DNA of 64,000 nucleotides from Thermomonas brevis (GCF_014395425.1 NZ_CP060711.1:2604001-2668000), one strand, 5' to 3'; positions 16,292-25,927 are shown, counted from the first letter of the stretch. Translations and numbers: made by a program. Notes: generated by a model not told the origin, from the sequence alone.

Positions 16292-17119
16292 ATGGCATTG
16301 ATGACATTCAAGCCCACCTCGGCCGGCCGCCGTTCGGCCGTCCGCGTGGTGACGCCGGATCTGCACAAGGGCGCGCCGTACGCGCCGCTGGTCGAGAAGC
16401 AGAGCAAGACGGGTGGCCGCAACCACCACGGCCGCATCACCACCCGCCACATCGGCGGCGGGCACAAGCAGCACTACCGCATCATCGACTTCAAGCGCGA
16501 CAAGGAAGGCATCCCCGCCCGCGTCGAGCGCATCGAGTACGATCCCAACCGCACCGCGCACATCGCGCTGCTGTGCTACGCCGACGGCGAGCGCCGCTAC
16601 ATCATCGCGCCGAAGGGCCTGAAGGCCGGCGACCAGGTGATCGCGGGCCGCGACGCCCCGATCAAGGCCGGCAACACCCTGCCGCTGCGCAACATCCCGG
16701 TCGGTTCCACCGTGCACTGCATCGAGATGAAGCCCGGCAAGGGCGCGCAGCTCGCCCGCGCCGCCGGCGCCGGCGTGCAGCTGGTCGCCCGCGAAGGCGT
16801 CTACGCCACCCTGCGCCTGCGTTCCGGCGAAATGCGCAAGGTCCCGGCCGAGTGCCGCGCGACCATCGGCGAAGTCAGCAACGACGAGCACGGCTTGCAG
16901 AAGCTGGGCAAGGCCGGTGCGGCGCGCTGGCGCGGCGTCAAGCCGACCGTGCGCGGCGCGGCCATGAACCCGGTCGATCACCCGCACGGCGGTGGTGAGG
17001 CGAAGGCCGGCCAGGGCAACCCGCATCCGGTCACCCCGTGGGGCGTGCCGACCAAGGGTTACAAGACCCGCAAGAACAAGCGCACCCAGCAGTTCATCGT
17101 GCGCGATCGCAGGAGCTAA
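16292..17119 (+). CDS. rplB: 50S ribosomal protein L2
   Basis: L2 (275 residues) is needed for subunit joining and peptidyl transferase activity. The conserved [10 protein letters not shown] segment, with the functionally important His, is at about residues 229-238, and the C-terminal [16 protein letters not shown] is intact. It is 11 bases after rplW and 6 before rpsS. Confidence 0.99.
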   Translation: MALMTFKPTSAGRRSAVRVVTPDLHKGAPYAPLVEKQSKTGGRNHHGRITTRHIGGGHKQHYRIIDFKRDKEGIPARVERIEYDPNRTAHIALLCYADGERRYIIAPKGLKAGDQVIAGRDAPIKAGNTLPLRNIPVGSTVHCIEMKPGKGAQLARAAGAGVQLVAREGVYATLRLRSGEMRKVPAECRATIGEVSNDEHGLQKLGKAGAARWRGVKPTVRGAAMNPVDHPHGGGEAKAGQGNPHPVTPWGVPTKGYKTRKNKRTQQFIVRDRRS

Positions 17120-17125
17120 TCGGCA

Positions 17126-17392
17126 ATGGCACGTTCACTCAAGAAGGGCCCGTTCATCGACCACCATCTGCAGAAGAAGGTGGAGACCGCGGGCAACAGC
17201 AAGAAGCCGATCAAGACCTGGTCGCGCCGTTCCACGATCCTGCCGGAAATGATCGGGTTCACCATCGCCGTGCACAACGGCAAGAACCACGTCCCGGTGC
17301 TGGTCAACGAGAACATGATCGGCCACAAGCTTGGCGAATTCGCAGTGACCCGGACGTTCAAGGGTCATGGCGGCGACAAGAAGGGGAAGTAA
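17126..17392 (+). CDS. rpsS: 30S ribosomal protein S19
   Basis: S19 (88 residues) forms the head of the 30S subunit with S13 and contacts the A-site finger. [19 protein letters not shown] and the [22 protein letters not shown] segment are typical. It sits between rplB and rplV in the usual S10 order. Confidence 0.98.
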   Translation: MARSLKKGPFIDHHLQKKVETAGNSKKPIKTWSRRSTILPEMIGFTIAVHNGKNHVPVLVNENMIGHKLGEFAVTRTFKGHGGDKKGK

Positions 17393-17402
17393 GGAGATGA
17401 CC

Positions 17403-17738
17403 ATGGAAGCGAAAGCCATCCTGCGCAGTGCGCGCATCTCCGCCCAGAAGGTTCGCCTGGTCGCCGACCAGGTGCGCGGCCTGCCCGTGGCACGTGCGCT
17501 CGACCTGCTGAAGTTCTCGGACAAGAAGGCGGCCGGCATGATCTACAAGGTCGTGTTCTCGGCGGCGTCGAACGCCGAAAACAACAACGGTGCCGACGCG
17601 GACGCGTTGAAGGTCAAGACCATCATGGTCGATGAAGGTCCCTCGCTGAAGCGCTTCATGGCGCGTGCGAAGGGCCGTGGCACGCGCATCACCAAGCGCA
17701 CCAGCCACATCACCGTGATCGTGGGCGAGGGCAAGTAA
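17403..17738 (+). CDS. rplV: 50S ribosomal protein L22
   Basis: L22 (111 residues) lines the exit tunnel with L4; its hairpin is in the [19 protein letters not shown] region. Three in-frame starts exist (17367, 17397, 17403). AAGGAG at 17391-17396 lies 6 bases before 17403 but directly touches 17397, so [11 protein letters not shown] at 17403 is chosen. Confidence 0.96.
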   Translation: MEAKAILRSARISAQKVRLVADQVRGLPVARALDLLKFSDKKAAGMIYKVVFSAASNAENNNGADADALKVKTIMVDEGPSLKRFMARAKGRGTRITKRTSHITVIVGEGK

Positions 17739-17740
17739 TC

Positions 17741-18493
17741 ATGGGTCACAAAGTCAATCCGATCGGCATCCGCCTGGGCATCGCCAAGGACTGGAACTCC
17801 AAGTGGTATGCCGGCAAGAAGCAGTTCGCCGAATACCTGTCGGCCGACCTGAAGGTCCGGGACATGCTGCGCAAGAAGCTGGCCCAGGCCGGCATCAGCA
17901 AGATCCTGATCGAGCGTCCGGCCAACAACGCGCGCGTCACGATCCACACCGCCCGTCCGGGCGTGGTGATCGGCAAGCGTGGCGAGGACATCGAGAAGCT
18001 GCGCAAGGAAGTGTCCGATGTGCTCGGCGTGCCGGCGCACATCAACGTCACCGAAGTCCGCAAGCCGGAACTCGACGCGCAGCTGGTGGCCGAGTCCATC
18101 GCCCAGCAGCTGGAGCGCCGCATCATGTTCCGCCGCGCCATGAAGCGCGCGGTCGGCAACGCGATGCGTCTGGGCGCGCTGGGCATCAAGGTCAACGTGG
18201 CCGGCCGCTTGAACGGCGCCGAAATCGCCCGTTCCGAGTGGTACCGCGAAGGCCGCGTGCCGCTGCATACCCTGCGTGCGGACATCGACTACGGCTTCGC
18301 CGAAGCGAAGACCACCTACGGCATCATCGGCATCAAGGTGTGGGTCTACAAGGGCGAGATCTTCGATTTCACCCAGATCGGCCAGGAGAAGCAGGACGAT
18401 TCCCCGGCACCGCGTGGCGGTGACCGCGAGCGTCCGCGCGGTCCGCGCCGTGACCGTGGCGACCGCCCCGACCGTGGCGAAGCGAGGGAATAA
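17741..18493 (+). CDS. rpsC: 30S ribosomal protein S3
   Basis: S3 (250 residues) lines the mRNA entry channel and takes part in unwinding mRNA structure. The N-terminal [14 protein letters not shown] is followed by a KH domain with the [13 protein letters not shown] signature. The last 35 or so residues are an unusual Arg/Gly/Asp/Pro-rich tail (repeats such as RGDRPDRG) beyond the conserved core. It is 2 bases after rplV. Confidence 0.98.
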   Translation: MGHKVNPIGIRLGIAKDWNSKWYAGKKQFAEYLSADLKVRDMLRKKLAQAGISKILIERPANNARVTIHTARPGVVIGKRGEDIEKLRKEVSDVLGVPAHINVTEVRKPELDAQLVAESIAQQLERRIMFRRAMKRAVGNAMRLGALGIKVNVAGRLNGAEIARSEWYREGRVPLHTLRADIDYGFAEAKTTYGIIGIKVWVYKGEIFDFTQIGQEKQDDSPAPRGGDRERPRGPRRDRGDRPDRGEARE

Positions 18494-18496
18494 ACC

Positions 18497-18910
18497 ATGC
18501 TGCAACCCAAGCGAACCAAATACCGCAAGGTCCACAAGGGCCGCAACGAAGGCCTGAGCTGGAGCGGCAACGCCGTCAGCTTCGGCGAGTTCGGCCTGAA
18601 GGCGACCGCCCACGGCCAGCTCACCGCGCGCCAGATCGAGGCCGCGCGCCGTTCCATCAGCCGCTACGTCAAGCGTGGCGGCAAGATGTGGATCCGCGTG
18701 TTCCCCGACAAGCCGATCACCAAGAAGCCGATCGAAGTCCGAATGGGCTCCGGTAAGGGCAACGTGGAGTACTGGGTCGCCCAGATCCAGCCCGGCCGCA
18801 TGATCTACGAGATCGAGGGCGTGAGCGAAGAGGTGGCACGCGAGGCGTTCCGCCTGGCCGCCGCCAAGCTCTCGGTCACCACCACTTTCGTGACCCGGAC
18901 GGTGCGCTGA
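18497..18910 (+). CDS. rplP: 50S ribosomal protein L16
   Basis: L16 (137 residues) helps to position A-site tRNA near the peptidyl transferase centre. The sequence starts [17 protein letters not shown] and contains [19 protein letters not shown]; the Arg in the [13 protein letters not shown] region aligns with the residue hydroxylated by YcfD in E. coli. Its stop overlaps the start of rpmC (TGATG). Confidence 0.98.
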   Translation: MLQPKRTKYRKVHKGRNEGLSWSGNAVSFGEFGLKATAHGQLTARQIEAARRSISRYVKRGGKMWIRVFPDKPITKKPIEVRMGSGKGNVEYWVAQIQPGRMIYEIEGVSEEVAREAFRLAAAKLSVTTTFVTRTVR

Positions 18911-19116
18911 TGGAACTCAAGCAACTGCGTCAGAAGTCGGCGGACGAACTGAAGGCCCACCTGGTCGAACTGCAGAAGGAGCGCTTCGCGCTGCGCATGC
19001 AGAAGGCCACCGGCCAGCTGCCCCCGTCCAAGACCAACGAGCCCCGCCGCGTGCGCCGCGAGATCGCTCGCGTCAACACGCTGCTTGGCGCGCTGCAAAA
19101 CAGCGTGTCGAAGTAA
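18910..19116 (+). CDS. rpmC: 50S ribosomal protein L29
   Basis: L29 (68 residues) is a small helical-hairpin protein next to L23 at the tunnel exit. The motif [16 protein letters not shown] start and the [14 protein letters not shown] helix are typical. The ATG overlaps the rplP stop by one base. Confidence 0.97.
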   Translation: MELKQLRQKSADELKAHLVELQKERFALRMQKATGQLPPSKTNEPRRVRREIARVNTLLGALQNSVSK

Positions 19117-19128
19117 GGAACGGCAGAC

Positions 19129-19392
19129 ATGACAGAACAAACCAAGAAGCTGCACACGGTCGAAGGCCGCGTCGTCAGCAACAAGATGGACAAGACCGTG
19201 ACGGTGCTCGTCGAGCGCCAGGTCAAGCACGCGCTGTACGGCAAGTACATCCGTCGCTCGACCAAGCTGCACGCCCACGACGCCGAGAACTCGTGCAACG
19301 AGGGCGACGTGGTGCGCGTGGCGGAATGCGCGCCGATGTCCAAGACCAAGAACTGGCGCGTGGTGGAAATCATCACCCGTGCCGCCGAGTAA
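19129..19392 (+). CDS. rpsQ: 30S ribosomal protein S17
   Basis: S17 (87 residues) is an OB-fold primary rRNA-binding protein. [20 protein letters not shown] and the [25 protein letters not shown] segment match the family. It is the last gene of the S10 operon in the usual numbering; only 15 bases separate it from rplN, so S10 and spc genes may be one transcript. Confidence 0.98.
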   Translation: MTEQTKKLHTVEGRVVSNKMDKTVTVLVERQVKHALYGKYIRRSTKLHAHDAENSCNEGDVVRVAECAPMSKTKNWRVVEIITRAAE

Positions 19393-19407
19393 GCAGGAGA
19401 GACAGCC

Positions 19408-19776
19408 ATGATCCAGATGCAGAGCTTTCTCGACGTCGCAGACAACTCGGGTGCCAAGGAACTGATGTGCATCAAGGTGCTGGGCGGCTCGAAGCGCCGT
19501 TACGCCGGCATCGGCGACATCATCAAGGTCTCGGTGAAGGAAGCGATTCCGCGCGGCAAGGTGAAGAAGGGCGACGTCTACGACGCCGTGGTGGTCCGCA
19601 CCCGCAAGGGCGTGCGCCGTCCCGACGGTTCGCTGATCCGCTTCGACGGCAACGCCGCCGTGCTGCTGAACAACAAGCATGAGCCGATCGGCACCCGCAT
19701 CTTCGGGCCCGTGACCCGCGAGCTGCGCTCCGAGAAGTTCATGAAGATCGTCTCGCTCGCGCCTGAAGTGCTCTGA
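19408..19776 (+). CDS. rplN: 50S ribosomal protein L14
   Basis: L14 (122 residues) lies at the subunit interface and is the target of the silencing factor Rsf[20 protein letters not shown] and [23 protein letters not shown] are typical. AGGAGAG upstream is the ribosome-binding site. It opens the spc gene group. Confidence 0.98.
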   Translation: MIQMQSFLDVADNSGAKELMCIKVLGGSKRRYAGIGDIIKVSVKEAIPRGKVKKGDVYDAVVVRTRKGVRRPDGSLIRFDGNAAVLLNNKHEPIGTRIFGPVTRELRSEKFMKIVSLAPEVL

Positions 19777-19793
19777 GCGGAGGAAGGAAGAAC

Positions 19794-20108
19794 ATGAACC
19801 GTATCCGCAAGGGCGACCAGGTGGTCATCACCACCGGCAACAAGAAGATCAAGGGCCAGACCGGCGAAGTGCTGCGCGTGGATGGAGAGCGCGTGTACGT
19901 CGCCAACATGAACCTGGTCAAGCGCCACACCAAGCCCAACCCGCAGGCCGGCCAGCCCGGCGGCGTGGTCGAGCGCGAGGCGTCGATCCACATTTCCAAC
20001 GTGATGCTCCTGAACCCGGCGACGGGCAAGGGCGAGCGCGTTGCCACCAAGGTGCTGGAGGATGGAAAGCGCATTCGCGTGTTCCGCTCCAGCGGCGAGG
20101 CTATCTGA
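19794..20108 (+). CDS. rplX: 50S ribosomal protein L24
   Basis: L24 (104 residues) is an assembly initiator of the 50S subunit. It has the KOW motif [21 protein letters not shown] near its N-terminus (about residues 3-23). GGAGGAAGG precedes the ATG. Only one base separates its stop from the rplE start, leaving no room for the S8 operator found near this point in E. coli. Confidence 0.98.
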   Translation: MNRIRKGDQVVITTGNKKIKGQTGEVLRVDGERVYVANMNLVKRHTKPNPQAGQPGGVVEREASIHISNVMLLNPATGKGERVATKVLEDGKRIRVFRSSGEAI

Positions 20109-20109
20109 C

Positions 20110-20652
20110 ATGACCACCCGACTCGAAAAGTTCTACAAGGAAGAAGTGGTGCCGAAGCTGATGCAGCAGTTCGGCTACACCAATCCGATGCAGGTTCCGA
20201 AGCTCGTCAAGATCACGCTGAACATGGGCGTGGGCGAGGCGGCGACCAACAAGAAGGTGCTGGAGAACGCGGTGGCCGACATGGCCAAGATCAGCGGCCA
20301 GAAGCCGGTGGTCACCAAGTCGCGCATCTCGGTGGCGTCGTTCAAGATCCGCGACGGCTGGCCGATCGGCTGCAAGGTGACCCTGCGCCGCGCGCACATG
20401 TACGAGTTCCTCGACCGTCTGGTCAACATCTCGCTGCCGCGCGTGCGCGACTTCCGCGGGGTGTCCGGCCGTTCCTTCGACGGCCGCGGCAACTACAACA
20501 TGGGCGTCAAGGAGCAGATCATCTTCCCGGAGATCGACTTCGACGCCGTTGACGCGATGCGCGGCATGGACATCGCCATCACCACCACCGCGAAGACCGA
20601 CGCCGAGGCCAAGGCCCTGCTCGAAGCCTTCCGCTTCCCGTTCCGCAACTGA
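20110..20652 (+). CDS. rplE: 50S ribosomal protein L5
   Basis: L5 (180 residues) binds 5S rRNA and contacts the P-site tRNA. The start [20 protein letters not shown] and the conserved NMGVGEA and [18 protein letters not shown] segments are present. The ATG at 20110 follows the rplX stop at once, giving translational coupling. Confidence 0.98.
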   Translation: MTTRLEKFYKEEVVPKLMQQFGYTNPMQVPKLVKITLNMGVGEAATNKKVLENAVADMAKISGQKPVVTKSRISVASFKIRDGWPIGCKVTLRRAHMYEFLDRLVNISLPRVRDFRGVSGRSFDGRGNYNMGVKEQIIFPEIDFDAVDAMRGMDIAITTTAKTDAEAKALLEAFRFPFRN

Positions 20653-20661
20653 GGACCCGTC

Positions 20662-20967
20662 ATGGCCAAGACTTCCATGATCAACCGCGAGGCCAAGCGC
20701 GCCAAGCTGGCCAAGCAGCACGCCGCCAAGCGCGACGCGCTGAAGAAGGTCATCGCCAGCCAGGACGCGTCCTACGAGGACAAGATGGTGGCCGCGACCA
20801 AGCTGCAGAAGCTGCCGCGCGACTCCTCGCCGTCCCGCCAGACCACCCGCTGCGCCCTGACCGGTCGCCCGCGCGCGGTCTACAGCAAGTTCGGCCTCGG
20901 CCGCAACGCGCTGCGCAAGGCGACGATGAACGGCGACGTGCCGGGCCTGCGCAAGGCGAGCTGGTAA
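20662..20967 (+). CDS. rpsN: 30S ribosomal protein S14
   Basis: S14 (101 residues) is the long, zinc-independent type: the zinc-binding CxxC pairs of the short form are absent. The C-terminal [23 protein letters not shown] segment is typical. It is 9 bases after rplE. A 198-base structured spacer follows, which is unusual inside the spc group. Confidence 0.98.
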   Translation: MAKTSMINREAKRAKLAKQHAAKRDALKKVIASQDASYEDKMVAATKLQKLPRDSSPSRQTTRCALTGRPRAVYSKFGLGRNALRKATMNGDVPGLRKASW

Positions 20968-20997
20968 TCCGCTGCCCCATTGGGGCGGAAAGCCTGC

Positions 20998-21063
20998 TAT
21001 ACTGATCCGCTACCTGCCGCGAAAGCGGCGGTAGCAAGCCCGGGCCCCGCAGCGATGCGGGGC
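20998..21063 (+). promoter_or_regulatory. Internal promoter-like site and structured leader before rpsH
   Basis: A good -10 box TATACT (20998-21003) has no convincing -35. It is followed by two stable hairpins: CTACC-(T)-GCCGC/GAAA/GCGGC-GGTAG (21010-21034) and GCCCCGCA/GCGA/TGCGGGGC (21044-21063), both with GNRA loops. The arrangement suggests an internal transcription start or autoregulatory leader for rpsH and the genes after it. Confidence 0.5.
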
Positions 21064-21165
21064 TTGCGGCTGCTGAAAATGCCGCGCGGCCTCCGTTTCG
21101 CGGCGCCCACAACCCGACAGATTTTCGCGAAAGCGGATATCGGTGCTACTCATAGGTGAAACCAC

Positions 21166-21561
21166 ATGAGCATGACTGATCCCATCGCCGACATGCTGGT
21201 GCGCATCAAGAATGCGGCCGCGGTCGGCAAGCCGGCGGTGAAGATGCCGTCCTCCAAGATCAAGGTCGCGATCGCCAACGTCCTCAAGGACGAAGGCTAC
21301 ATCGCCGACGCCCGCGTGACCCCGAACGGCGCCAAGGCCGAGCTTGAAATCGCCCTGAAGTACTTCGAGGGCAAGCCGGTGATCGAGACCCTGAAGCGCG
21401 TGTCGCGCTCGGGCCTGCGCCAGTACCGCGGCAAGGACGCGCTGCCCAAGGTCCTGAACGGCCTCGGCATCGCGATCGTTTCCACCTCCAAGGGCATCAT
21501 GACCGACTCGCAGGCGCGCCAGCAGGGCGTCGGCGGCGAAGTCCTGTGCATCGTGGCCTAA
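21166..21561 (+). CDS. rpsH: 30S ribosomal protein S8
   Basis: S8 (131 residues) is a primary 16S rRNA-binding protein and the repressor of the spc operon in E. coli. [17 protein letters not shown] and the C-terminal [21 protein letters not shown] are typical. AGGTG (21154-21158) lies 7 bases before the ATG. Its long structured upstream region is a natural candidate for self-control. Confidence 0.98.
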   Translation: MSMTDPIADMLVRIKNAAAVGKPAVKMPSSKIKVAIANVLKDEGYIADARVTPNGAKAELEIALKYFEGKPVIETLKRVSRSGLRQYRGKDALPKVLNGLGIAIVSTSKGIMTDSQARQQGVGGEVLCIVA

Positions 21562-21574
21562 GGGAGTAACGCAC

Positions 21575-22102
21575 ATGTCCCGAGTCGCCAAGAAGCCCGT
21601 CGCCCTGACCAAGGGTGTCGAACTCAGCGTCCAGCCGGATGCGATCAACGTCAAGGGCCCGAAGGGCACCCTGAGCGTCGCCAAGCCGGCCGGCATCGAA
21701 GTCAAGGTCGAAGACGGCAACGCGCAGCTGTCGGCCAACGATCCGTCGCTGGTGCCGCTCACCGGCACCCTGCGCGCGATCGTCGCCAACATGGTGCACG
21801 GCGTCAGCGCCGGGTTCGAGCGCAAGCTCGAGCTGGTCGGCGTGGGTTACCGCGCCGCCATGCAGGGCAAGGATCTGAGCCTGTCGCTGGGCTATTCGCA
21901 CCCGATCCTGTTCGCTCCGCCGGCCGGCATCACCATCACCACACCGACCCAGACCGAAATCCTGGTCGCCGGCGCCGACAAGCAGCTGGTCGGCGAAGTC
22001 GCCGCCAAGATCCGCGGTTACCGTCCGCCGGAGCCCTACAAGGGCAAGGGCGTGAAGTACTCCGACGAGACCATCATCCGCAAGGAAGCCAAGAAGGCGT
22101 AA
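21575..22102 (+). CDS. rplF: 50S ribosomal protein L6
   Basis: L6 (175 residues) has two similar RNA-binding domains and lies near the GTPase-associated centre. [17 protein letters not shown] and the C-terminal [18 protein letters not shown] are typical. GGAGTAA precedes the ATG. A terminator-like hairpin begins 17 bases after its stop. Confidence 0.98.
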   Translation: MSRVAKKPVALTKGVELSVQPDAINVKGPKGTLSVAKPAGIEVKVEDGNAQLSANDPSLVPLTGTLRAIVANMVHGVSAGFERKLELVGVGYRAAMQGKDLSLSLGYSHPILFAPPAGITITTPTQTEILVAGADKQLVGEVAAKIRGYRPPEPYKGKGVKYSDETIIRKEAKKA

Positions 22103-22119
22103 AGGCGGATCCTCGCAAG

Positions 22120-22146
22120 AGTCCGCACATCGCTGTGCGGACTTTT
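22120..22146 (+). terminator. Terminator-like hairpin inside the spc operon (rplF-rplR)
   Basis: AGTCCGCACA (22120-22129), loop TCGC, TGTGCGGACT (22134-22143) is a perfect 10-bp stem that runs into TTTT. It has the form of an intrinsic terminator but sits in the middle of an essential operon, so partial termination or attenuation is the likely role. Confidence 0.65.
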
Positions 22147-22185
22147 CAGGAAAAGCCCAACCTTCAGCTTTCGGAGAAGAGAACC

Positions 22186-22539
22186 ATGGAAAAGAAGATC
22201 GCTCGCCTGCGCCGCGCCAAGTCCACCCGCGCGCACATCCGCGAACTCGGCGTGCCGCGCCTGTCGGTGCTGCGCACCGGCCAGCACCTGTATGCCCAGC
22301 TGTTCACCCACGACGGTTCCAAGGTGCTGGCCTCGGCCTCCACCGTGCAGGCCGACGTGATGGCCGGCCTAAAGAACGGCAAGAACGCCGAAGCCGCCGC
22401 CAAGGTCGGCCAGGTGATCGCCGAGCGCGCCAAGGCCGCGGGCGTCGAGAAGGTCGCGTTCGACCGCTCGGGCTACCGCTTCCACGGCCGCATCAAGGCG
22501 CTGGCCGACGCCGCGCGCGAAGGCGGCCTGCAGTTCTAA
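22186..22539 (+). CDS. rplR: 50S ribosomal protein L18
   Basis: L18 (117 residues) binds 5S rRNA with L5 and L25. [20 protein letters not shown] and the C-terminal [20 protein letters not shown] are typical. The ATG at 22186 with GGAGAAGAG upstream is chosen; an in-frame ATG at 22135 lies inside the terminator-like hairpin and would add 17 unrelated residues. Confidence 0.97.
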   Translation: MEKKIARLRRAKSTRAHIRELGVPRLSVLRTGQHLYAQLFTHDGSKVLASASTVQADVMAGLKNGKNAEAAAKVGQVIAERAKAAGVEKVAFDRSGYRFHGRIKALADAAREGGLQF

Positions 22540-22546
22540 GGGCTTG

Positions 22547-22574
22547 AAGGCGCGGGGCTCCGGCCCCACGCCTT
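22547..22574 (+). terminator. GC-rich hairpin after rplR
   Basis: AAGGCG-C-GGGGC pairs with GCCCC-A-CGCCTT around a TCCG loop; there is no T-tract. The spacer to rpsE is 165 bases and carries further small stems (for example GCGGCGAAGCCGC). It is the second structured break inside the spc group. Confidence 0.45.
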
Positions 22575-22704
22575 GTACCTTGCCCGCTGTCGATGCGGCC
22601 TGCATCGGACGCCTCCGCCGGTTGCGGCGAAGGCGGAACACCCGCAGCACTCCACAACCATAAGCGGCGAAGCCGCAAATCCCCTCAACAATCGAGACAT
22701 CGAA

Positions 22705-23244
22705 ATGGCAGAACAGCGCGAATCCCGCGGCCGCGATCGCGGTCCCCGCGAGGAAAAAGTCGATGACGGCATGATCGAGAAGCTGATCGCCGTCAATCGC
22801 GTCAGCAAGACCGTCAAGGGCGGCCGCCAGTTCACCTTCACCGCGCTGACGGTGGTGGGCGACGGCGCCGGCAAGGTCGGCTTCGGCTATGGCAAGGCGC
22901 GCGAAGTGCCGGTCGCCATCCAGAAGTCGATGGAAGGCGCGCGCAAGAACATGCGCTCCGTCGACCTGAACAACGGCACCCTGTTCCACGCGGTGAAGGC
23001 CGGTCACGGCGCGGCCCGCGTGTTCATGCAGCCGGCGTCCGAAGGTACCGGCGTGATCGCCGGCGGCGCGATGCGCGCCGTGCTGGAAGCGGTGGGCGTG
23101 AAGAACGTGCTGGCGAAGGCCGTCGGTTCGCGCAACCCGATCAATCTGGTGCGCGCCACGGTCAAGGGTCTGGAGGCGATGCATTCGCCGGCCCGGATCG
23201 CGGCCAAGCGCGGCAAGAAGGTGGAGGATCTGGTCAATGGCTAA
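22705..23244 (+). CDS. rpsE: 30S ribosomal protein S5
   Basis: S5 (179 residues) affects decoding fidelity and forms part of the mRNA entry site. After a charged N-terminal extension ([13 protein letters not shown]) the S5 domain begins at about residue 23, with [19 protein letters not shown] typical of the family. The ATG at 22705 gives [11 protein letters not shown]; a longer frame upstream covers the hairpin-rich spacer. It overlaps rpmD by 8 bases. Confidence 0.97.
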   Translation: MAEQRESRGRDRGPREEKVDDGMIEKLIAVNRVSKTVKGGRQFTFTALTVVGDGAGKVGFGYGKAREVPVAIQKSMEGARKNMRSVDLNNGTLFHAVKAGHGAARVFMQPASEGTGVIAGGAMRAVLEAVGVKNVLAKAVGSRNPINLVRATVKGLEAMHSPARIAAKRGKKVEDLVNG

Positions 23245-23422
23245 CGAGAAGACTGTCAAGGTCCGCCTGGTCAAGGGCCTGCGCGGCACCCAGTCGCGCC
23301 ACCGCCTGTCGGTGAAGGCGCTCGGTCTGGGCAAGGTCAACAGCGTCCGCGAGCTGAAGGACAGCCCGCAGGTGCGCGGCCTGATCAACCAGCTGCACTA
23401 CCTGGTCAAGGTCGAGGAGTAA
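23237..23422 (+). CDS. rpmD: 50S ribosomal protein L30
   Basis: L30 (61 residues) is a small 50S protein. [18 protein letters not shown] and [20 protein letters not shown] are typical. Its ATG lies inside the end of rpsE (8-base overlap), and rplO follows after 4 bases. Confidence 0.97.
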   Translation: MANEKTVKVRLVKGLRGTQSRHRLSVKALGLGKVNSVRELKDSPQVRGLINQLHYLVKVEE

Positions 23423-23426
23423 TCGC

Positions 23427-23864
23427 ATGAAGCTCAATACGCTCAAGCCCGCCGACGGCGCCCGCAAGGAGCGCACCCGCGTCGGTCGCGGCATCGGTTC
23501 CGGCCTCGGCAAGACCGCCGGCCGCGGCCACAAGGGTTCGTTCGCGCGCGCCGGCAAGGGCAAGATCAAGGCCGGTTTCGAAGGCGGCCAGATGCCCATG
23601 CAGCGCCGCCTGCCGAAGATCGGCTTCCGCTCGAAGATGGCGAAGGACACCGCCGAAGTCCTGCTGTACAAGCTGGACTCGCTGCCGGCCGGCGACGTCG
23701 ATTTCGCCGCGCTGCAGGCCGCCAAGCTGGTGCCGAGCACCGCCAAGCGCGCCAAGGTCGTCGCCAAGGGCGAAGTGACCAAGGCCTACGTGCTGAAGGG
23801 CATCGCTGCGACCGCCGGCGCCAAGGCCGCGATCGAAGCGGCCGGCGGCAAGCTGGCGGAGTAA
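23427..23864 (+). CDS. rplO: 50S ribosomal protein L15
   Basis: L15 (145 residues) is a late assembly protein with a long basic N-terminal arm. [20 protein letters not shown], the Gly-rich [17 protein letters not shown] and [15 protein letters not shown] are typical. It precedes secY by 7 bases. Confidence 0.98.
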   Translation: MKLNTLKPADGARKERTRVGRGIGSGLGKTAGRGHKGSFARAGKGKIKAGFEGGQMPMQRRLPKIGFRSKMAKDTAEVLLYKLDSLPAGDVDFAALQAAKLVPSTAKRAKVVAKGEVTKAYVLKGIAATAGAKAAIEAAGGKLAE

Positions 23865-23871
23865 CCGGCGC

Positions 23872-25221
23872 ATGTCGCGTACCGCCGGTGCAATGTCGGG
23901 CCTGATGGGCGCGGGCAAGTTCACCGAACTTCGCTCGCGCCTGCTGTTCGTCGTCGGCGCGCTGATCGTCTACCGCATCGGGTGCTACATCCCGGTGCCG
24001 GGCGTCAACCCCGAGGCGATGCTGCAGCTGATGAATTCGCAGAAGGGCACCGTGGTGGACATGTTCAACATGTTCTCCGGCGGTGCGCTCGCGCGCTTCA
24101 GCCTGTTCGCGCTGAACGTGATGCCGTACATCTCGGCGTCGATCGTGATGCAGCTGATGGTGCAGATCCTGCCCAGCCTGAAGGCGCTGCAGAAGGAAGG
24201 CGAATCCGGCCGCCGCAAGATCACCCAGTGGTCGCGCGTCGGTTCGGTGTTCCTGGCGGTGTTCCAGGCCGCCGGCATCGCCATCGCCCTGCAGAACCAG
24301 GGCGCCGGCGGCGGCATTCCGGTGGTCTACAACCCGGGCATCGGCTTCGTGGTGACCGCGGTGGTCTCGCTGACCGCCGGCACCGTGTTCCTGATGTGGC
24401 TGGGCGAGCAGGTGACCGAGCGCGGCATCGGCAACGGCGTTTCGCTGATCATCTTCGCCGGCATCGTCGCCGGCCTGCCGGGCGCGGTGCTCAACACCCT
24501 GCAGCAGGCCAACAGCGGCGACATGCAGTGGATCACGGTGTTCTTCATCCTGGCGATCGTGCTGGCGGTGACCTGGTTCGTGGTGTTCATGGAGAGCGGC
24601 CAGCGCCGCATCACCGTGAACTACGCGCGGCGCCAGGGCGGCCGCGGCGGCTACCAGAACCAGAGCTCGTTCCTGCCGCTGAAGCTCAACATGTCGGGCG
24701 TGATCCCGCCGATCTTCGCGTCGTCGATCATCATGTTCCCGGCCACGGCGTCGACCTGGTTCGGCCAGTCCGGCAGCCCCGCCACGGTGTGGCTGCAGAA
24801 GGTGAGCCAGATGCTGTCGCCGGGCGAGCCGCTGCACATGATCCTGCTGGCGGCGCTGATCATCGGTTTCGCGTTCTTCTACACCGCGCTGGTGTTCAAC
24901 TCGCAGGAAACCGCCGACAACCTCAAGAAGTCGGGCGCGCTGATCCCGGGCATCCGTCCCGGCAAGGCGACCGGCGAGTACATCGACGGCGTGCTGACCC
25001 GCCTGACCTTGGCCGGTTCGCTCTACCTGGTGCTGGTCTGCCTGCTGCCGGAAGTGATGCGCACCGAACTCGGCGCCTCGTTCTACTTCGGCGGCACCTC
25101 GCTGCTGATCGTGGTGGTGGTGGTGATGGACTTCATCGCGCAGATCCAGGCGCACCTGATGTCGCACCAGTACGAGAGCCTGTTGAAGAAGGCCAACTTG
25201 AAGGGACGCGGCGCGCGCTGA
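23872..25221 (+). CDS. secY: Protein translocase subunit SecY
   Basis: SecY (449 residues) is the ten-helix channel of the Sec translocon in the inner membrane. The first helix is near residues 24-44 and the plug follows. The conserved loops [21 protein letters not shown] (here [17 protein letters not shown], about residues 183-199) and [20 protein letters not shown] (about 361-380) are the ribosome- and SecA-binding cytoplasmic loops. It ends the spc group; rpmJ does not follow. Confidence 0.98.
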   Translation: MSRTAGAMSGLMGAGKFTELRSRLLFVVGALIVYRIGCYIPVPGVNPEAMLQLMNSQKGTVVDMFNMFSGGALARFSLFALNVMPYISASIVMQLMVQILPSLKALQKEGESGRRKITQWSRVGSVFLAVFQAAGIAIALQNQGAGGGIPVVYNPGIGFVVTAVVSLTAGTVFLMWLGEQVTERGIGNGVSLIIFAGIVAGLPGAVLNTLQQANSGDMQWITVFFILAIVLAVTWFVVFMESGQRRITVNYARRQGGRGGYQNQSSFLPLKLNMSGVIPPIFASSIIMFPATASTWFGQSGSPATVWLQKVSQMLSPGEPLHMILLAALIIGFAFFYTALVFNSQETADNLKKSGALIPGIRPGKATGEYIDGVLTRLTLAGSLYLVLVCLLPEVMRTELGASFYFGGTSLLIVVVVVMDFIAQIQAHLMSHQYESLLKKANLKGRGAR

Positions 25222-25503
25222 AGGCAGCGCCGCGTTTCCGATCCCGCCGCCTCCAGGCGAGCGGGCATGCAACAACCGCCGGTTCGACGAACGCGCGAAC
25301 CGGCAAATGGGCGACCCGCGCGACGATCCCGCGCGCGGGTGGCATCGGACCGATCCGCGCGCCAGAGTAGCGCGCGGGCAGGCCCAGGCCGGAAGGCCTG
25401 GCGCGCTGCCAGTCCGGAGCCGTCGCCGGAGCATGGGCACACTCCCCATGCCGGGTCTTGGCGCCGCCGCGGGCCTTGGCTTCCTGACAAGTCGGGATTG
25501 GGT
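25222..25503. other. Gene-free, hairpin-rich spacer between secY and rpsM
   Basis: The 349 bases between secY and rpsM contain no ORF resembling L36 (rpmJ), which often sits here. They hold at least three perfect stems: GCCGGTTCG/CGAACCGGC (25278-25304), CCAGGCC-GGAA-GGCCTGG (25384-25401) and GCATGGG/CCCATGC (25431-25451). None has a T-tract. The region presumably ends the spc transcript and leads into the alpha promoter. Confidence 0.7.
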
Positions 25504-25509
25504 TACAAT
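25486..25509 (+). promoter_or_regulatory. Promoter of the alpha operon
   Basis: TACAAT (25504-25509) is a good -10 box; the -35 is weak (about TTCCTG near 25481-25486). The leader to rpsM is only about 55 bases and contains the hairpin CGAACC-CCAC-GGTTCG, far shorter than the S4-controlled pseudoknot leader of E. coli. Confidence 0.5.
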
Positions 25510-25570
25510 TCTACGTTTCCCACGTCGAACCCCACGGTTCGGCGTCATTTCGTTTATCGGAGATCGCCTT

Positions 25571-25927
25571 ATGGCGCGTATTGCAGGCGTCAACCTGCCT
25601 GCCCAGAAGCATGTCTGGGTCGGGCTGCAAAGCATCTACGGCATTGGCCGTACCCGTTCCAAGCAGGTCTGTGATGCGGCGGGCGTGAGCTCGTCCACCA
25701 AGATCCGTGACCTGTCCGAGCCGGAAGTCGAGCGCCTGCGCGCCGAAGTCGGCAAGTATGTCGTCGAAGGCGACCTGCGCCGCGAGATCGGCATGGCGAT
25801 CAAGCGCCTGATGGACCTCGGCTGCTACCGCGGCCTGCGCCATCGCCGCGGCCTGCCGCTGCGCGGCCAGCGCACCCGTACCAACGCGCGCACCCGCAAG
25901 GGCCCGCGCAAGGCCATCAAGAAGTAA
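25571..25927 (+). CDS. rpsM: 30S ribosomal protein S13
   Basis: S13 (118 residues) forms inter-subunit bridges from the 30S head. [19 protein letters not shown] and the C-terminal [17 protein letters not shown] are typical. CGGAGA upstream of the ATG at 25571 is the ribosome-binding site; a longer in-frame start at 25307 would begin before the promoter. It is the first gene of the alpha operon. Confidence 0.98.
   Translation: MARIAGVNLPAQKHVWVGLQSIYGIGRTRSKQVCDAAGVSSSTKIRDLSEPEVERLRAEVGKYVVEGDLRREIGMAIKRLMDLGCYRGLRHRRGLPLRGQRTRTNARTRKGPRKAIKK

Noticed and set aside
25262-25570. Small ORFs in the secY-rpsM spacer as an L36 candidate
   Set aside because: Arg/Pro-rich translations without the L36 Cys/His pattern and without ribosome-binding sites.
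23566-25635. A 689-codon minus-strand frame over secY
   Set aside because: His/Arg/Glu-rich shadow of the secY membrane-protein codons.
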